The position numbers and the translations under genes are program-made. Shown in pieces: positions 20,030-30,404 of a DNA stretch of 64,000 nt (the stretch's first letter is position 1; the number at the start of each line of letters is the position of its first letter). Origin of the DNA: Scilla litardierei (taxonomy: Eukaryota; Streptophyta; Magnoliopsida; Asparagales; Asparagaceae); the NCBI GenBank assembly GCA_030789695.1, contig CM061134.1, positions 58,535,334 through 58,599,333 on the forward strand, given 5' to 3'. The notes beneath the pieces were generated by a model. That model was given only the letters and a program-made list of their open reading frames with translations, had not been told where the DNA came from and did no database searches.

Positions 20030-21726
20030 CCCACCCACGATTTCTTTCATCCCTCTTTCATTTAACTGAGCCTCCTTCTTCCCCAAATCACTCTCCAACA
20101 TTTCCCCAAGCCATTCCTTCCTCCCTTGGAGTTTCCCCCCCCATTTTGGTCTACCACCATGCCCTAGGCCATCTCCAACCCCCAAAAATCCCCAAAACCC
20201 CATTTCTCCAGATTTTCCCCCATCCATTCCAGATCTGAACCCTAGGTTCCCCGGAGCGTTTCTTCCGTTGCCGTGCTTGCTCGGCATCGTTCTTCCGCCT
20301 CCGATACGGTAATAAATCGACCTCTTAATGTTCTCTTAACCCATTTGTGTTTTTGTGAAACCCTAATAAAACTAGGTTGGATGTTGTTCTAATGTTGTTT
20401 TGCCTTGGCAGCGATCTCATCTCCGTACTTAGCATTTGTGGGACGGCCTCGTTGATCGTCATCCTCGGTGCTAGGCAAGTGAAACTTGCCACTTAGGGTT
20501 TTGGGCCATGTCTTAGGCCATTTGCTTGTTGTAGGCGTAAAAGAAACTAGGTAACGAAATGATACTCGCCTAGGCGCAATTTTAGGAACTAGCTTGACAA
20601 CGAAGCTAGATCCGACATTTATCATGTTGCACAACTACCATGTCAGGTTTAATTTCCATTAACGGTACGTAAATTAATTGTCATGTCATTGCATCCTTTA
20701 AGTGTTCCCGTGATTGCGTAGCTCCGCTACACCTTGTGAAATGATTGAGGCTAGGTGCACCCCTATGCCAAATGAAATACGCTCCTGGTTTGTGATCCAG
20801 GAAACGAGCTCTTGTGTGGGGCAACCCTGGCTCATTTACTGAGCTCGTGTACAGGGACCCTGGCTCGTTTACATGTGGGAGGGGTAAGAGTTAAGCGGCC
20901 ATTCAACTGAGAGTCTGCCCGATCAGCAACTTCAGTTGGAAGGCTAAACTCTGGGTTCTGGGGTAGTGTTAAGCGGCCAATCAGTGTGAACGTCCAACAG
21001 TTCAGCTGTAAGGCGTAAACATCTACAAACAACTTGAAATGTGACTAGTGAAAAGATTGAGATTGTTAGTAGCTTGGCTACTCTTGACATGCCCTGATAA
21101 ATTGTTCTCTTGTACTTATTGTTTCACCATGTCTTACTTGTGCACTTATACCATAACTGCCATGTCATGCATACTATAACTGCTAGGTTGTTAGTTTACC
21201 TTACTTTCAGTTTCCTTGCCCAAGTCTTTTTAGACTTGCTGACATGTGCCCCTTTACTCTTTTGGGTGACACATGTTAGATCCTGAGCCTGAGTACTTTG
21301 TTGAGGACGAGGTGTTTGCTGACGCCGAGCCCGAGCCTGTGTTTGGCGAGGAGTACGTGGACACTGGGGACCAGTCCTAGTGTCTTCGTTGAGCTTTTCC
21401 CTTTTGTTTTAGACTGTTTTGTTGTCGGTGCGTAGCACCTATACTTTGTTATGTTGTCCCTTTTGTTGGCCTTGTTCTGGGCCTTTAGACTCTTTCTTTT
21501 AGCCTGGTGGCTTTTCTGGATGTTGAACTTAATTTTAATGTTGGACAAATTCTGAGATTTGAGATTTTATTTCTGTCTCTCCTTGTATTATTATTGTTGT
21601 TCCGTTTGTGGTTACAGGGACCTGCTTATGTTTTATCGACGCTTATCGGGTTTGGGGCTTCACAGCTCCACTCTCGTGCGGACCTTTTCACGTCTCGTCT
21701 CCATTTTAGGGAAGCGGGGCGTGACA

Positions 21727-22361
21727 GACGGACCCTGACGGATTCCAGTAACTTCGGACTTTTGGGGGTCGGCTCCTCGGGAGTCACTCGGCCGAGTGAC
21801 TTTCTTTGCTTCGGCCGAGGGGACTTCTTCACTCGGCCGAGTCGGAACTCGGGACTGTACAGACGGATTACAGTAAGTCTGGGATTTTTCTTACCGTCGT
21901 CTTGATGCCACTCGGGCGAGTGGTGTCTCCGTGGTTCGGCCGAGTGGGCTGGCGATGGTCGGCCGAGTGCACGCTGATACTCATTCTGTCGCGTGTCCGA
22001 ACTGGCCGACCGAGCGGGCTGTCGATGGTCGGCCGAGTGACTCCTTCACTCGGCCGAGTGACATGCTGAAAATGCCCAATCTTCGTATTTTTTCTCCCTC
22101 GTCGCTCCTACGACGTTCTTTCTTCTTCCACTCCTCTCCAGTAGAAAAATTCCCCTCGAAAGAGTCACGGGTGACACTCCGGAGTGGGTGCATCTGCATC
22201 TCAGAATCACTCCAAATCGCTCCAAATCTCCTGAAATTCAACAAAAACAAGAAATCGTGAAAAGCATCGCAATATTGTCGAATAATCGTGAAAAACACGA
22301 TTTGAGCGATCAAAATGGCATGCAAACATGCAGAAAAAAGGTGTAAAATATGGAGTGATCA
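21727..22361 (-). repeat. At0: fragment of an Athila-like LTR (CTCGGCCGAG type)
   Basis: On the minus strand it starts TGATCACTCCATATTTTACACC at 22361, closely similar to the starts of the At3 (31770) and At4 (57165) LTRs, and carries the CACTCGGCCGAGTG array (21786-22065). It stops at 21726, where the Tk2 LTR ends, so Tekay material probably inserted here. The rest should lie left of the window. Confidence 0.82.
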
Positions 22362-22398
22362 GTAACCTGCATCAGCATAACCAAGTAACTGGGAGGAG
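22362..22398 (-). pseudogene. 37-bp piece of Co1 RNase H, separated by At2
   Basis: Minus strand encodes a copia RNase H stretch ending GYADAG(Y). It continues the Co1 frame that stops at 47676 on the other side of At2. At0 abuts it on the other side, so Co1 was hit twice within 40 bp. Confidence 0.8.
22394..22398. other. Target site duplication of At2, left copy
   Basis: AGGAG; the right copy is 47676-47680. Confidence 0.9.
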
Positions 22399-24104
22399 TG
22401 ATTTGGAGTGAAAAGTGTATATTTATACCCCCTAACTACCCCCATTTTGTGCTAAGAATTATATTTAATCTTGCTCTTTTTGGGTATATTTTCACTTCAT
22501 ATCATTTTTAGAGCTTATCCTCACTCTTCGCACAAAATATGGATTTTATCATCTTTATTGGCTTCCTGATATTTTTCATATGCTCCTGGTATTATTGTGA
22601 TCATATTGTCAATTTTTGAGAATTATTTGAATAATGGATTATTTTATATGAATTTTGGGAGGTCAATATTAATTTTTAATAGGCATTATATTAATTTTCT
22701 CATCATATGGACTAATTTCTCCTTCTCCCATTTTTCAGGTACTCCTGGGAGTCTTGGGGATTTTCCAGAATTTTCTGGGATTTTTCTGAGATTTCTAGGT
22801 ATTATTTGGGAATTATTTGGAGGAGAAAATGGGGTTAAAACCAGAAAAGGATTTTATTGGGGTGCCACGTGGCACGATCCCACGGCGCCACGTGGCACCG
22901 ATCCAGCCGCCCGTATGCGGGCCGCCGCCGCCACCGCTTAGTGTTTAAAAAAATAATCCTGCGGCCCGCTCCAAGAGCGGGCCGCTTGTTCCTTATTTTA
23001 AAAAACATTTTTTGCGGGCCGGCCCGCTCCGCTGTGTTAAGTAAAAGAAAACAATTTAATTAAAAAAACGAAGCGGGTTTCGAAGCGGGAGCGGCCCACT
23101 TCGAAATTTCGAAGCGGGCTTCGCCCTGCTTGCTGGCTGAGCGCGCGCAAGTGCGGGCTTTCGGGCCCGATTTCAGCAACCCGCAAGCCCGATTGCAAGG
23201 GAGATGCGAAAATTGGACATTATTGCAGCCTGAAGGGTTTTTTGGGTGAAAGGAGTTCGTTTTAAGGGTTTTTTCGGCCAGAGGTTTTTTTGGGCTCTTC
23301 TTCTTCCCCAAGGCTAGGGATAGGGTTGGAAGCCATGAAAACTTAGAAAGCTTGGTGGAGGAGCAAATTGGAAGAGGTTAGGGCTCATTTGGAGAGATCT
23401 TGGGGACACCATTCCTCTTCCCCTTTGTATTTTAATATCTCTCTATTTTAATGAATTTGGGTTAACTTTGAATGAAAATTCCATCTTTTGATTCATGATG
23501 ATTGGGTAGTGTTAATTTGCTTGGGTTGTGATTCATTGTGTTTGGTTGCTAATTTTAGCCCTAATTTCCTCTTGCCTATTATCTTGCTAATCGTGGATGA
23601 ATTGTTAGGGCACACTTTAATTGGTTAAGACCCGAAAGGGCACAATTCGAGATGAATCCATGCTCCTAATTTGATTAGTGCTATGATGATGCATCCATGC
23701 TTATTGCAAATTTTTGTGTTCATGAAAGCTAAATATTCCGATTGAGTTTCCTTAGCCGGATGATCAATTGAGTTATATGTGGTAATTAGAGCTTGATCAA
23801 CACCAATCTTAGTGAACCCACAACCCATGCTTTCTCTCCTAGCTATCCTAACTCCACTTTTGGTTCTCTAACCCTACCCATTTAGGTTAGGATTTTGGTT
23901 TCACCACACTTTTTCCCACACTCATCCACCGTTAAGCGAGGTAGTTGTAACACGCTATTATCTTTCTTTATCGATCAATTTTGCGAGTGTAGAACGACTT
24001 ACCCCTGTTATCCGACCCGGTACTCACCGGTTATTTATTATTGCATTGACACTCATACGCTTGGGAGTGGAAGGCGTGCACTTGCGCGTTTTCCGGTTCA
24101 ATTA
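22399..24104 (+). repeat. At2 5' LTR
   Basis: 1706 bp, starts TGATTTGGAG and ends GGTTCAATTA; the right LTR ends ...AATCA, so the terminal C of CA has changed here. It contains a GC-rich palindrome block (22862-23110). A possible TATA (GTATATTTATA, near 22427) lies only about 30 bp from the LTR start. Confidence 0.92.
22862..23110. repeat. GC-rich palindromes in At2 LTR
   Basis: GTGCCACGTGGCAC (22862-22875) and a second site with core GCCACGTGGC (22887-22896) contain the plant G-box core CACGTG. Further inverted repeats: GCGGCCCGCTC/GAGCGGGCCGC near 22960-22985 and GCGGGCCGGCCCGC near 23015. The right LTR has the matching block at 27515 onward. Confidence 0.8.
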
Positions 24105-24106
24105 AT

Positions 24107-24124
24107 TGGCGCCGTTGCCGGGGA
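24107..24124 (+). other. Primer binding site of At2 (tRNA-Asp)
   Basis: TGGCGCCGTTGCCGGGGA, a perfect complement to the tRNA-Asp 3' end, two bases inside the LTR. Confidence 0.93.
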
Positions 24125-24284
24125 CAACGGTTTCAACTATTTGCAATTTTTTGATTGATTTTGAAAGTTTTAGTGTAATACTTCTATCTCTTAGTGTTGT
24201 ATCTTTCCATTTTATTTATTTTCCACTTATTGAGTCTTTTGGTTGTTTATTCTCATTTTCTTGAGAAAATTTTTTTACAACAAA

Positions 24285-25811
24285 ATGGCATCATCTTCAG
24301 ACTTTTTCCGACATTGATTCGGAGGATATTCCACTTCCACCATTCTTTCATGGTTCAGAGTGGGAAAATCCTTATTTACATTTGAAAATGTTTGAAGATC
24401 GGATATTTTCATGTCTTGGTGGGAAAATTTGCGATGATTGCATATACTTTAGATTTTTTCTTCTTCTTTACAAGATGATGCTAGATTGTGGTATGATTTA
24501 TTGTCTCTCGACTCACATTTTACTTGGTTGTCATTTCAGGCTGAATTTCTCCGAGTATTTTTGTCTACTTTCTTGGAGCAGGTACAGGGGCGGCAAGCCA
24601 TTGAGCAGCATATAGGGAGCTTTGTCCAATCTGAATGGGAGGCCTACCATCAGGCTTGGCAGATGTTCACTGATTTGGTGCGTGCGTGCCCACACCAGAG
24701 CTTTCACGAGGATCATCTCCTGCAGATCTTCTACACAGGATTATCGCCATCTGAGCGAGAGTTCGTGCAGATGAGTTGCGGTGGAGAATTCTTTGATTAT
24801 TCGACCGAGGATTCATGGTGTTACCTGAGGGACCTTGCAGAGTATGAGGAGACCGTCCAGCAGGTCCAGGACCAGCCCGAGGAGCCAGCTGAGGGCTCAT
24901 TCCATTACGGCCCTACGGAGGAACAAACAGAACACGATGATGGGGCGCATTGGAACCAAGTAGAAGAAGCCGAATGTACATATTTTAAGGAGTCAGAGGA
25001 GATGGATGATGGAGTGCGTGTCGACCACGACGATGAAACGATGCTTTTTCACTTTGAGGTTGAGGATGAAGCGGATATGCATGATGGCCAAGAGCAGATT
25101 GAGGACACCATGGAGCCTGAGCCACAATCCACTTCAGAGTTAGCTTCGCAGGTCGAGGCGGTTGAGTACTTAGGGAGGACGACTGAGATGAACTATTTCT
25201 AGGATGACGAGGATGATGCGTGCTTGGATTTGCCCGAAACATGTCTACCTCCAGTCCTGTCTCAGATGTCACTTCCCTTGCCTCAGGATGCGCACTTGCC
25301 AGTCATCGAGGAGATTTGTCAGGAGCAGTTACCAATTGTGGGGAGTGCCGCAGAGATTGTTGATGTTGACGTCGAGGAAGATGATAGTGACGGGGATTGT
25401 GACATGATATATATTGAGCCCGAGCTCCCTCATACTCTGGTTTTCTCTCTATAGCCACTTTCACCTCCTCCTGAGGTAACGTATCATGCCACACCTAGCA
25501 CCAGTATTCAGGGAAGTTCCCACCATCTCATGCCTTGCATTTCTGAAACCAAATATTCACTTCCATATACATTTGCTTCAGATTGTTGTCAATTGCATTT
25601 ACATTCTTTTATTTGTTTTGACGACCCGTTTTGGAATGCTTTTGCAGGGCATGTAGACATGTCTTGGATTGATGCAGCTCGTCTCCCACATGACATATAT
25701 TATCCAAAGGGGACGCTTGGAGTTGCATTCCTGGAATCCAAAGAAGCCAGTGGAGGCCTAGCTCCAAAGCAGCTGGCGGAGGAGCAAAAGGATATGATCG
25801 AGCAGTTGTAA
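24285..25811 (+). pseudogene. At2 gag-like gene with acidic C-terminal extension, broken
   Basis: ATG at 24285. The gag core is recognisable: WENPYLHLKMFEDR, LWYDLLSLDSHFTWLSFQAEFLRVF and YHQAWQMFTDLVRACPHQSFHEDHLLQIFYTGLS. After this the protein becomes very acidic (24890-25450) and ends with a module FICFDDPFWNAF...LAEEQKDMIEQL (25610-25811). Breaks: a shift soon after the ATG, another near 24465, TAG at 25200-25202 and TAG at 25452-25454; after 24486 all pieces are in one frame. The acidic part replaces the protease/polymerase region. A similar acidic module without gag is the only gene of At3. Role unknown. Confidence 0.75.
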
Positions 25812-25971
25812 CCACCATTATACATTCGAGATCCGCCTTTTGCTAAGGTGTATTCTTTCCTTTACGTAGTGTAAAGAAATAAAAAGTTAGTTAGTTTGCT
25901 TTTGTATATTTGCTTTCGTATGCTTTTCTTTTCTTTTTTTAGGATCTTTTGCCGAGATCTAATACTCTCCC

Positions 25972-26009
25972 AACATTGAGGGCAATGTTTATTTTAAGTT
26001 GGGGAAGAG
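25972..26009 (+). other. Internal hairpin and polypurine tract of At2
   Basis: AACATTG / CAATGTT, a perfect 7-bp stem with loop AGGG (25972-25989), then TTATTTT and AAGTTGGGGAAGAG (25996-26009). About 1.04 kb upstream of the 3' LTR. Confidence 0.72.
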
Positions 26010-27014
26010 TGTTAGAATCTTTAGGATTGTTATGATTTTGAAGGTAGCTCAAATTTTTTTTAAGATACCTCCATTTCGCCATCACCCATTACTCTTTCTT
26101 GCATATCATATTTGTCCTCATTGTCCCTATGCCGCTAGCTCTTTGTTTAGTCCCTACATGCTTAATGCTATGCAATTTTTTCGGATTATTAGTTTGGCAT
26201 CAAACTTATGGATATTTGATTGGCGTGTTTTAATTTCTTTTCCAATTTGGATTCAAATGCTAATATGCCATGTATGAGACTATTTCATATGTCGTGATGC
26301 TCTCTTTGAAACAATTTGGGAAAAGTTTGGTGTAAGCGATTTCATGTTGGGATGAATGATGAAGTTTTTGATTGGATTGGGAATGGCCAATTTGTTATGC
26401 TTTGTTTTCTTCTAAGGAATGGGTGGTTGAATTGCTTGATTGTGTTGGAATGAGAGAAAGAGAGCGTTAATATACGTGAATGGTTTTCCTAATCAAATTG
26501 AGTAGCCGGTGCCCCACGAAACATTGGGGAGAACGCCAAAGATGAGATTTAGGGGATCACTACATCCCTTTGCCTATATAGTGTTATCGCGTGTATGCAA
26601 AGGTGGCTGTGTTTGCATTTCATAGCGTTATCGCGTGAATGCAAAACATAAACATCCAAAAAAAAGAAAAAAGAAGGAAAAAGAAAAGAAAAGAAAAATG
26701 AATGAATAAACAAAAGAATAAGCAATATGAGTGATGCAATCTCATCTCCCACCACTTAGAGTAATTTCTTTTGTTTTGGCCATTTTGATGAAAATTAGAA
26801 ACTTTCCCATTTGTGATATATCCCAAAGATTGCGATACATTGCTTATTACTTCACTTTTCTTTGAATTGGATAGAAGAGAATGTCATTTGTTGTTTACTT
26901 TCATACATTGGGTATATTGGCTTTGAAATCATTAGGAAATACCATTTGGAGTGTGCCATGAGGATATCTTGAGTTTGGTGCATGTTTTTCACTTTAATCC
27001 GAATTTATCGCATA
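26010..27014. other. At2 3' non-coding stretch
   Basis: AT-rich, no gene. An inexact direct repeat TAGTGTTATCGCGTGTATGCAAA / CATAGCGTTATCGCGTGAATGCAAA-type block is at 26578-26648, followed by an A-rich purine run (26655-26720). Confidence 0.55.
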
Positions 27015-27050
27015 TTTTGCTAGGGACTAGCAAAAAGCTAGTTGGGGGTG
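27015..27050 (+). other. At2 terminal hairpin and polypurine tract
   Basis: TTTTGCTAG / CTAGCAAAA, a perfect 9-bp stem with loop GGA (27015-27035), then AGCTAGTTGGGGGTG up to the LTR start at 27051. Confidence 0.82.
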
Positions 27051-27646
27051 TGATTTGGAGTGAAAAGTGTATATTTATACCCCCTAACTACCCCCATTTT
27101 GTGCTAAGAATTATATTTAATCTTGCTCTTTTTGGGTATATTTTCACTTCATGTCATTTTTAGAGCTTATCCTCACTCTTTGCACAAAATATGGATTTTA
27201 TCGTCTTTATTGGCTTCCTGATATTTTTCATATGCTCCTGGTATTATTGTGATTATATTGTCAATTTTTGAGAATTATTTGAGTAATGGATTATTTTATA
27301 TGAATTTTGGGAGGTCAATATTAATTTTTAATAGTCATTATATTGATTTTCTCATCATATGGAGTAATTTCTCTTTCTCCCATTTTTAGGTACCCCTGGG
27401 AGTCTTGGGGATTTTCCAGAATTTTCTGGGATTTTTCTGAGATTTCTATGTATTATTTGGGAATTATTTGGAGGAGAAAATGGGGTTAAAAACATAGAGA
27501 AGGATTTTATTGGGGCGCCACGTGGCGCAATCCCACAGTGCCACGTGGTGCCGATCCATCCGCCCGTATGCGGGCCACCGCCGCCGCCGCCGCCGCCGCT
27601 TAGTGTTTATAAAAATAATCATGCGGCCCGCTCTTGGAGCGGGCCG
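27051..27646 (+). repeat. At2 3' LTR, left part
   Basis: Matches 22399-22982. Broken at GGGCCG by the insertion of Si1; resumes at 46576. Confidence 0.93.
27642..27646. other. Target site duplication of Si1, left copy
   Basis: GGCCG here and TGCCG at 46571-46575: four of five bases match, and the uninterrupted At2 LTR has GGCCG. Confidence 0.75.
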
Positions 27647-28324
27647 TGTAAGGACCCTGTCTATGGGGAATACACTAGAAGGGGGGGGGGGTGAATAGTG
27701 TTTATGCAAATTTTAAAGGAATTTATGCCAAATAAAATGCAATCCAACAAATAGTGCGGAATAGAAATACAACCCAAAGAGAAACACACGCAAACGCAGT
27801 TATGTTTCAAGGGTTCGGATTACCCAAGTCAACTCCCGACTTGTTCCCGGTAATCCTACGTCCCTACCACCCGGATACCACCGGATACTCAAGTTAGAAT
27901 CCTAACTTGAGGTTTCCTTAAAACCCACTTGTAGCAACCCTACAAGTGCAATCGAATACAATCGATGTCCTTGACTCCCACAACCAGGGAGCAAGCAAAA
28001 ACCACTCTCACAACCGAGAGCACAATTCAAATAAAGAAGTTATGAAATCTGAAAGCAACACTTACAATCACCTATGCCTTGAAGTAGAACTTGAAGGAGA
28101 AGTGTGATGTGTGTTAAAGAACTCTCTTGGAAGAGAGGAGAAAAGCCCTTTCTATTGACTGCACCAAATGCCTAGAAGATCAAGCTTTGGTTCTAGGTTG
28201 GAGAGCAAGAGAACAAGATTTGGAAATACTTAGGGCTTTGGATTTGAAAGCTTTGATCTTTGGAAATGAAAGCTTGAAGGATTTTGCAATGAATGAGTAA
28301 CCTTCCAATGAAATAGTAGAAGCT

Positions 28325-28334
28325 CTATTTATAG
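28325..28334 (-). promoter_or_regulatory. TATA box of Si1 3' LTR
   Basis: Minus strand CTATAAATAG, the same ten bases as in At1, about 90 bp downstream of the palindrome array. The copy in the 5' LTR is 45428-45437. Confidence 0.72.
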
Positions 28335-28420
28335 ATTTCTCAAATCCACAAAACAGTTTAGGCAAAAACCCAATCGAAATCGGTGAGAAAAATCTCAACG
28401 GATATAATCTGAACTTGCGA

Positions 28421-29072
28421 CAGTCGACTGTTGAACAAACCACAGTCGACTGTTGCACAGTCAGCAAGGGTAGGTGAGAATTCATAACGGTAACTTACCA
28501 CGTGGACAGTCGACTGATGAAGCCAAGACAGTCGTCTGTAAAACCAACAGGCGACGGTACATTCTTCGACAGGCGACTGGCCGAGAGAAGAGTAAGTTAG
28601 ATAAAATACTGAAAATCTCACAAGATACAGGACAGACGACTGATGCAAGGAACACAGTCGACTGTCAATCAGAACAGGCGACTGTATATCCTTAAACAGA
28701 CGACTGTCACAGACATGAGAAATTTCCAGAGAGCTGAGTCAAAGAATAGACTTACAGACAGGCGACTGTTGCAGCATAGACAGTCGACTGATCTAATAGA
28801 CAGTCAACTGTATATACAGCATAAGTCGACTGGCCGTAGAAATCTGATCAAACAAAGTTTGGGCAAGGAGAGACATGCGACTGATGAACCATTCACAGTC
28901 GACTGTCGCTAAGACAGGCATCTGATAAACGTTCAACAGTAGCCTATACGAGATAATCAGAGAGGACCCAAAAACTGCATTGTAATAGTCTGTGCATAAC
29001 AGGCGACTGTAGAACAAAACACAGTCGACTGTTTTTGAGACAGGCGACTGTAAACTGTTAAGCAGTCGGCTG
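28421..29072. repeat. ACAGTCGACTGT / ACAGGCGACTGT array in Si1 U3
   Basis: Roughly 25 sites of CAG(T/G)CG(A/T/G)CTG, many perfect palindromes (e.g. ACAGTCGACTGT near 28442), spaced about 20-40 bp. The copy in the 5' LTR is at 45524-46175. Confidence 0.92.
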
Positions 29073-29467
29073 TTATGAACAATCCTAGCACAAACAAAAT
29101 AGAATTGAATTGAGATCAAAGGACAAAGGTCTAGAGATGTCCTATGACCGAAAGTAGATGTGTGTGAGTGCTCCATCATAGTTCTACTTCAAAGCTACAT
29201 ACTAGAAGAGATAAAAGAAAAATTACATTGAAGAATAATCTCTTCTTTCCATCGTATGAGCTTGAAGTCTTTACGGAGCTTCAATCATCAATCTACGATC
29301 ATCCAATTCATATCATTTGCCTTCAATCACGTTTGTGAGTCATCCATTGCTAGTTGATCTTCATAGTAAGCTTAGGCAATGGATTAACTGCAAAATAGGG
29401 GATTAGTCACAAGTATTTATGTTTGCTCATCATTAACACCAAGTAGGGAGAAGTCCAATACTCAACA

Positions 29468-29779
29468 TTCTCCCCCTTTTTGATGATGACAAACAAACAT
29501 AAACAAAAAGATAAATAGTTGTGCGTAATGAAAACTTACTCCCCCTACATAGATGCCAATCAAGTTAGTCAACAAATATTAGAGCATCTACATAGCAATT
29601 GAAGCAAATGAGTGAGATATGAATGAATTTAATTCAAGAAATCTAGGAAATAAAATCCCTATTCATTGTAATCTTACTCCCCCTGAATCTAAGGCAACGA
29701 AAATCTTAGATTCAAGCGTTAGAAACATACTTAGCACATCCATTATGAATCTTGTATGTTTATTTCTCTCCCCCTATGG
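29468..29779 (-). other. Multiple polypurine tracts of Si1
   Basis: Four minus-strand tracts with core GGGGGAG: 29468-29482 (next to the LTR), 29535-29550, 29673-29688 and 29766-29779. Two share GGGGGAGTAAG exactly. Multiple tracts upstream of the 3' LTR are a known Sirevirus feature. Confidence 0.85.
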
Positions 29780-30404
29780 CATTATCCAAAAAGGTGGGAG
29801 CAAATAACAACAACAATAATAGAGCTAAAATACGAACTAACAACAATCAAGGAGTATAAAGATATATCGAATCAAAAACTCATAAAATCTCATCAAATAC
29901 ACATGTGAGTAATGGAAGTGAAATCCAATATCAACATTTTAGATAAACGAAATGAAAATAATTTTCACAAATTCATCACATCAACGAAAGAGCATGAATT
30001 AACCAATATCAAATTCGTGTATTGTCTCAGAAGCACATCAAGAAGAGTGAAGCATACATGGAGACAACATAACATACATCACACAAATATGATAAGCAAT
30101 AAAGCAAAGTGTGACACAAAAGAGGGTGCACCATCATATATATAGATATAAAGCAGCTGAGTACATCAACGGATGGTCAGCAACATGGCCATCCCAAAAA
30201 GATACATCATGATCAACAAAAAGAATACATCATGACGACATCAAAAAATATATCACCATACAAATATAAAAGTGTCGCAGACAGCATCATCCATCATACA
30301 AAGACAAAACATATATCAGAATCACTCAACCTAAACAAAAGCAGACCCCACAAAATAAAAACAAGGTCTTCAGGTGAGTGAACAGAACAGCATCAGCAGC
30401 AGCC
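29780..30404. other. Si1 3' non-coding stretch
   Basis: AT-rich, with several CATCA / ATACATCA repeats near 30180-30260. No gene seen. Confidence 0.55.

Larger units (their letters stand above)
17866..21726 (+). mobile_element. Tk2: 3' half of a second Tekay element, opposite strand
   Basis: Plus-strand fragment with integrase (17871-19244), polypurine tract (19279-19290) and a complete LTR (19291-21726). The 5' half is missing. Its LTR is clearly more different from the two Tk1 LTRs, especially 20690-21060, than those are from each other, so it is a separate older copy or subfamily. Confidence 0.88.
19291..21726 (+). repeat. Tk2 3' LTR, complete
   Basis: 2436 bp, TGTAACGACTGG...GGGGCGTGACA. 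Palindrome array at 19561-19982, TATA box at 20020-20029, then a transcribed part with the fragment GCTGACATGTGCCCC near 21240 that is also in Tk1 (16355). It gives the full LTR length for the family. Confidence 0.93.
27647..29467 (-). repeat. Si1 3' LTR
   Basis: 1821 bp, TGTTGAGTATTG...CCTTACA on the minus strand. Palindrome array 28421-29072 and TATA CTATAAATAG at 28325-28334 (minus). Nearly identical to 44753-46570. Confidence 0.95.
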
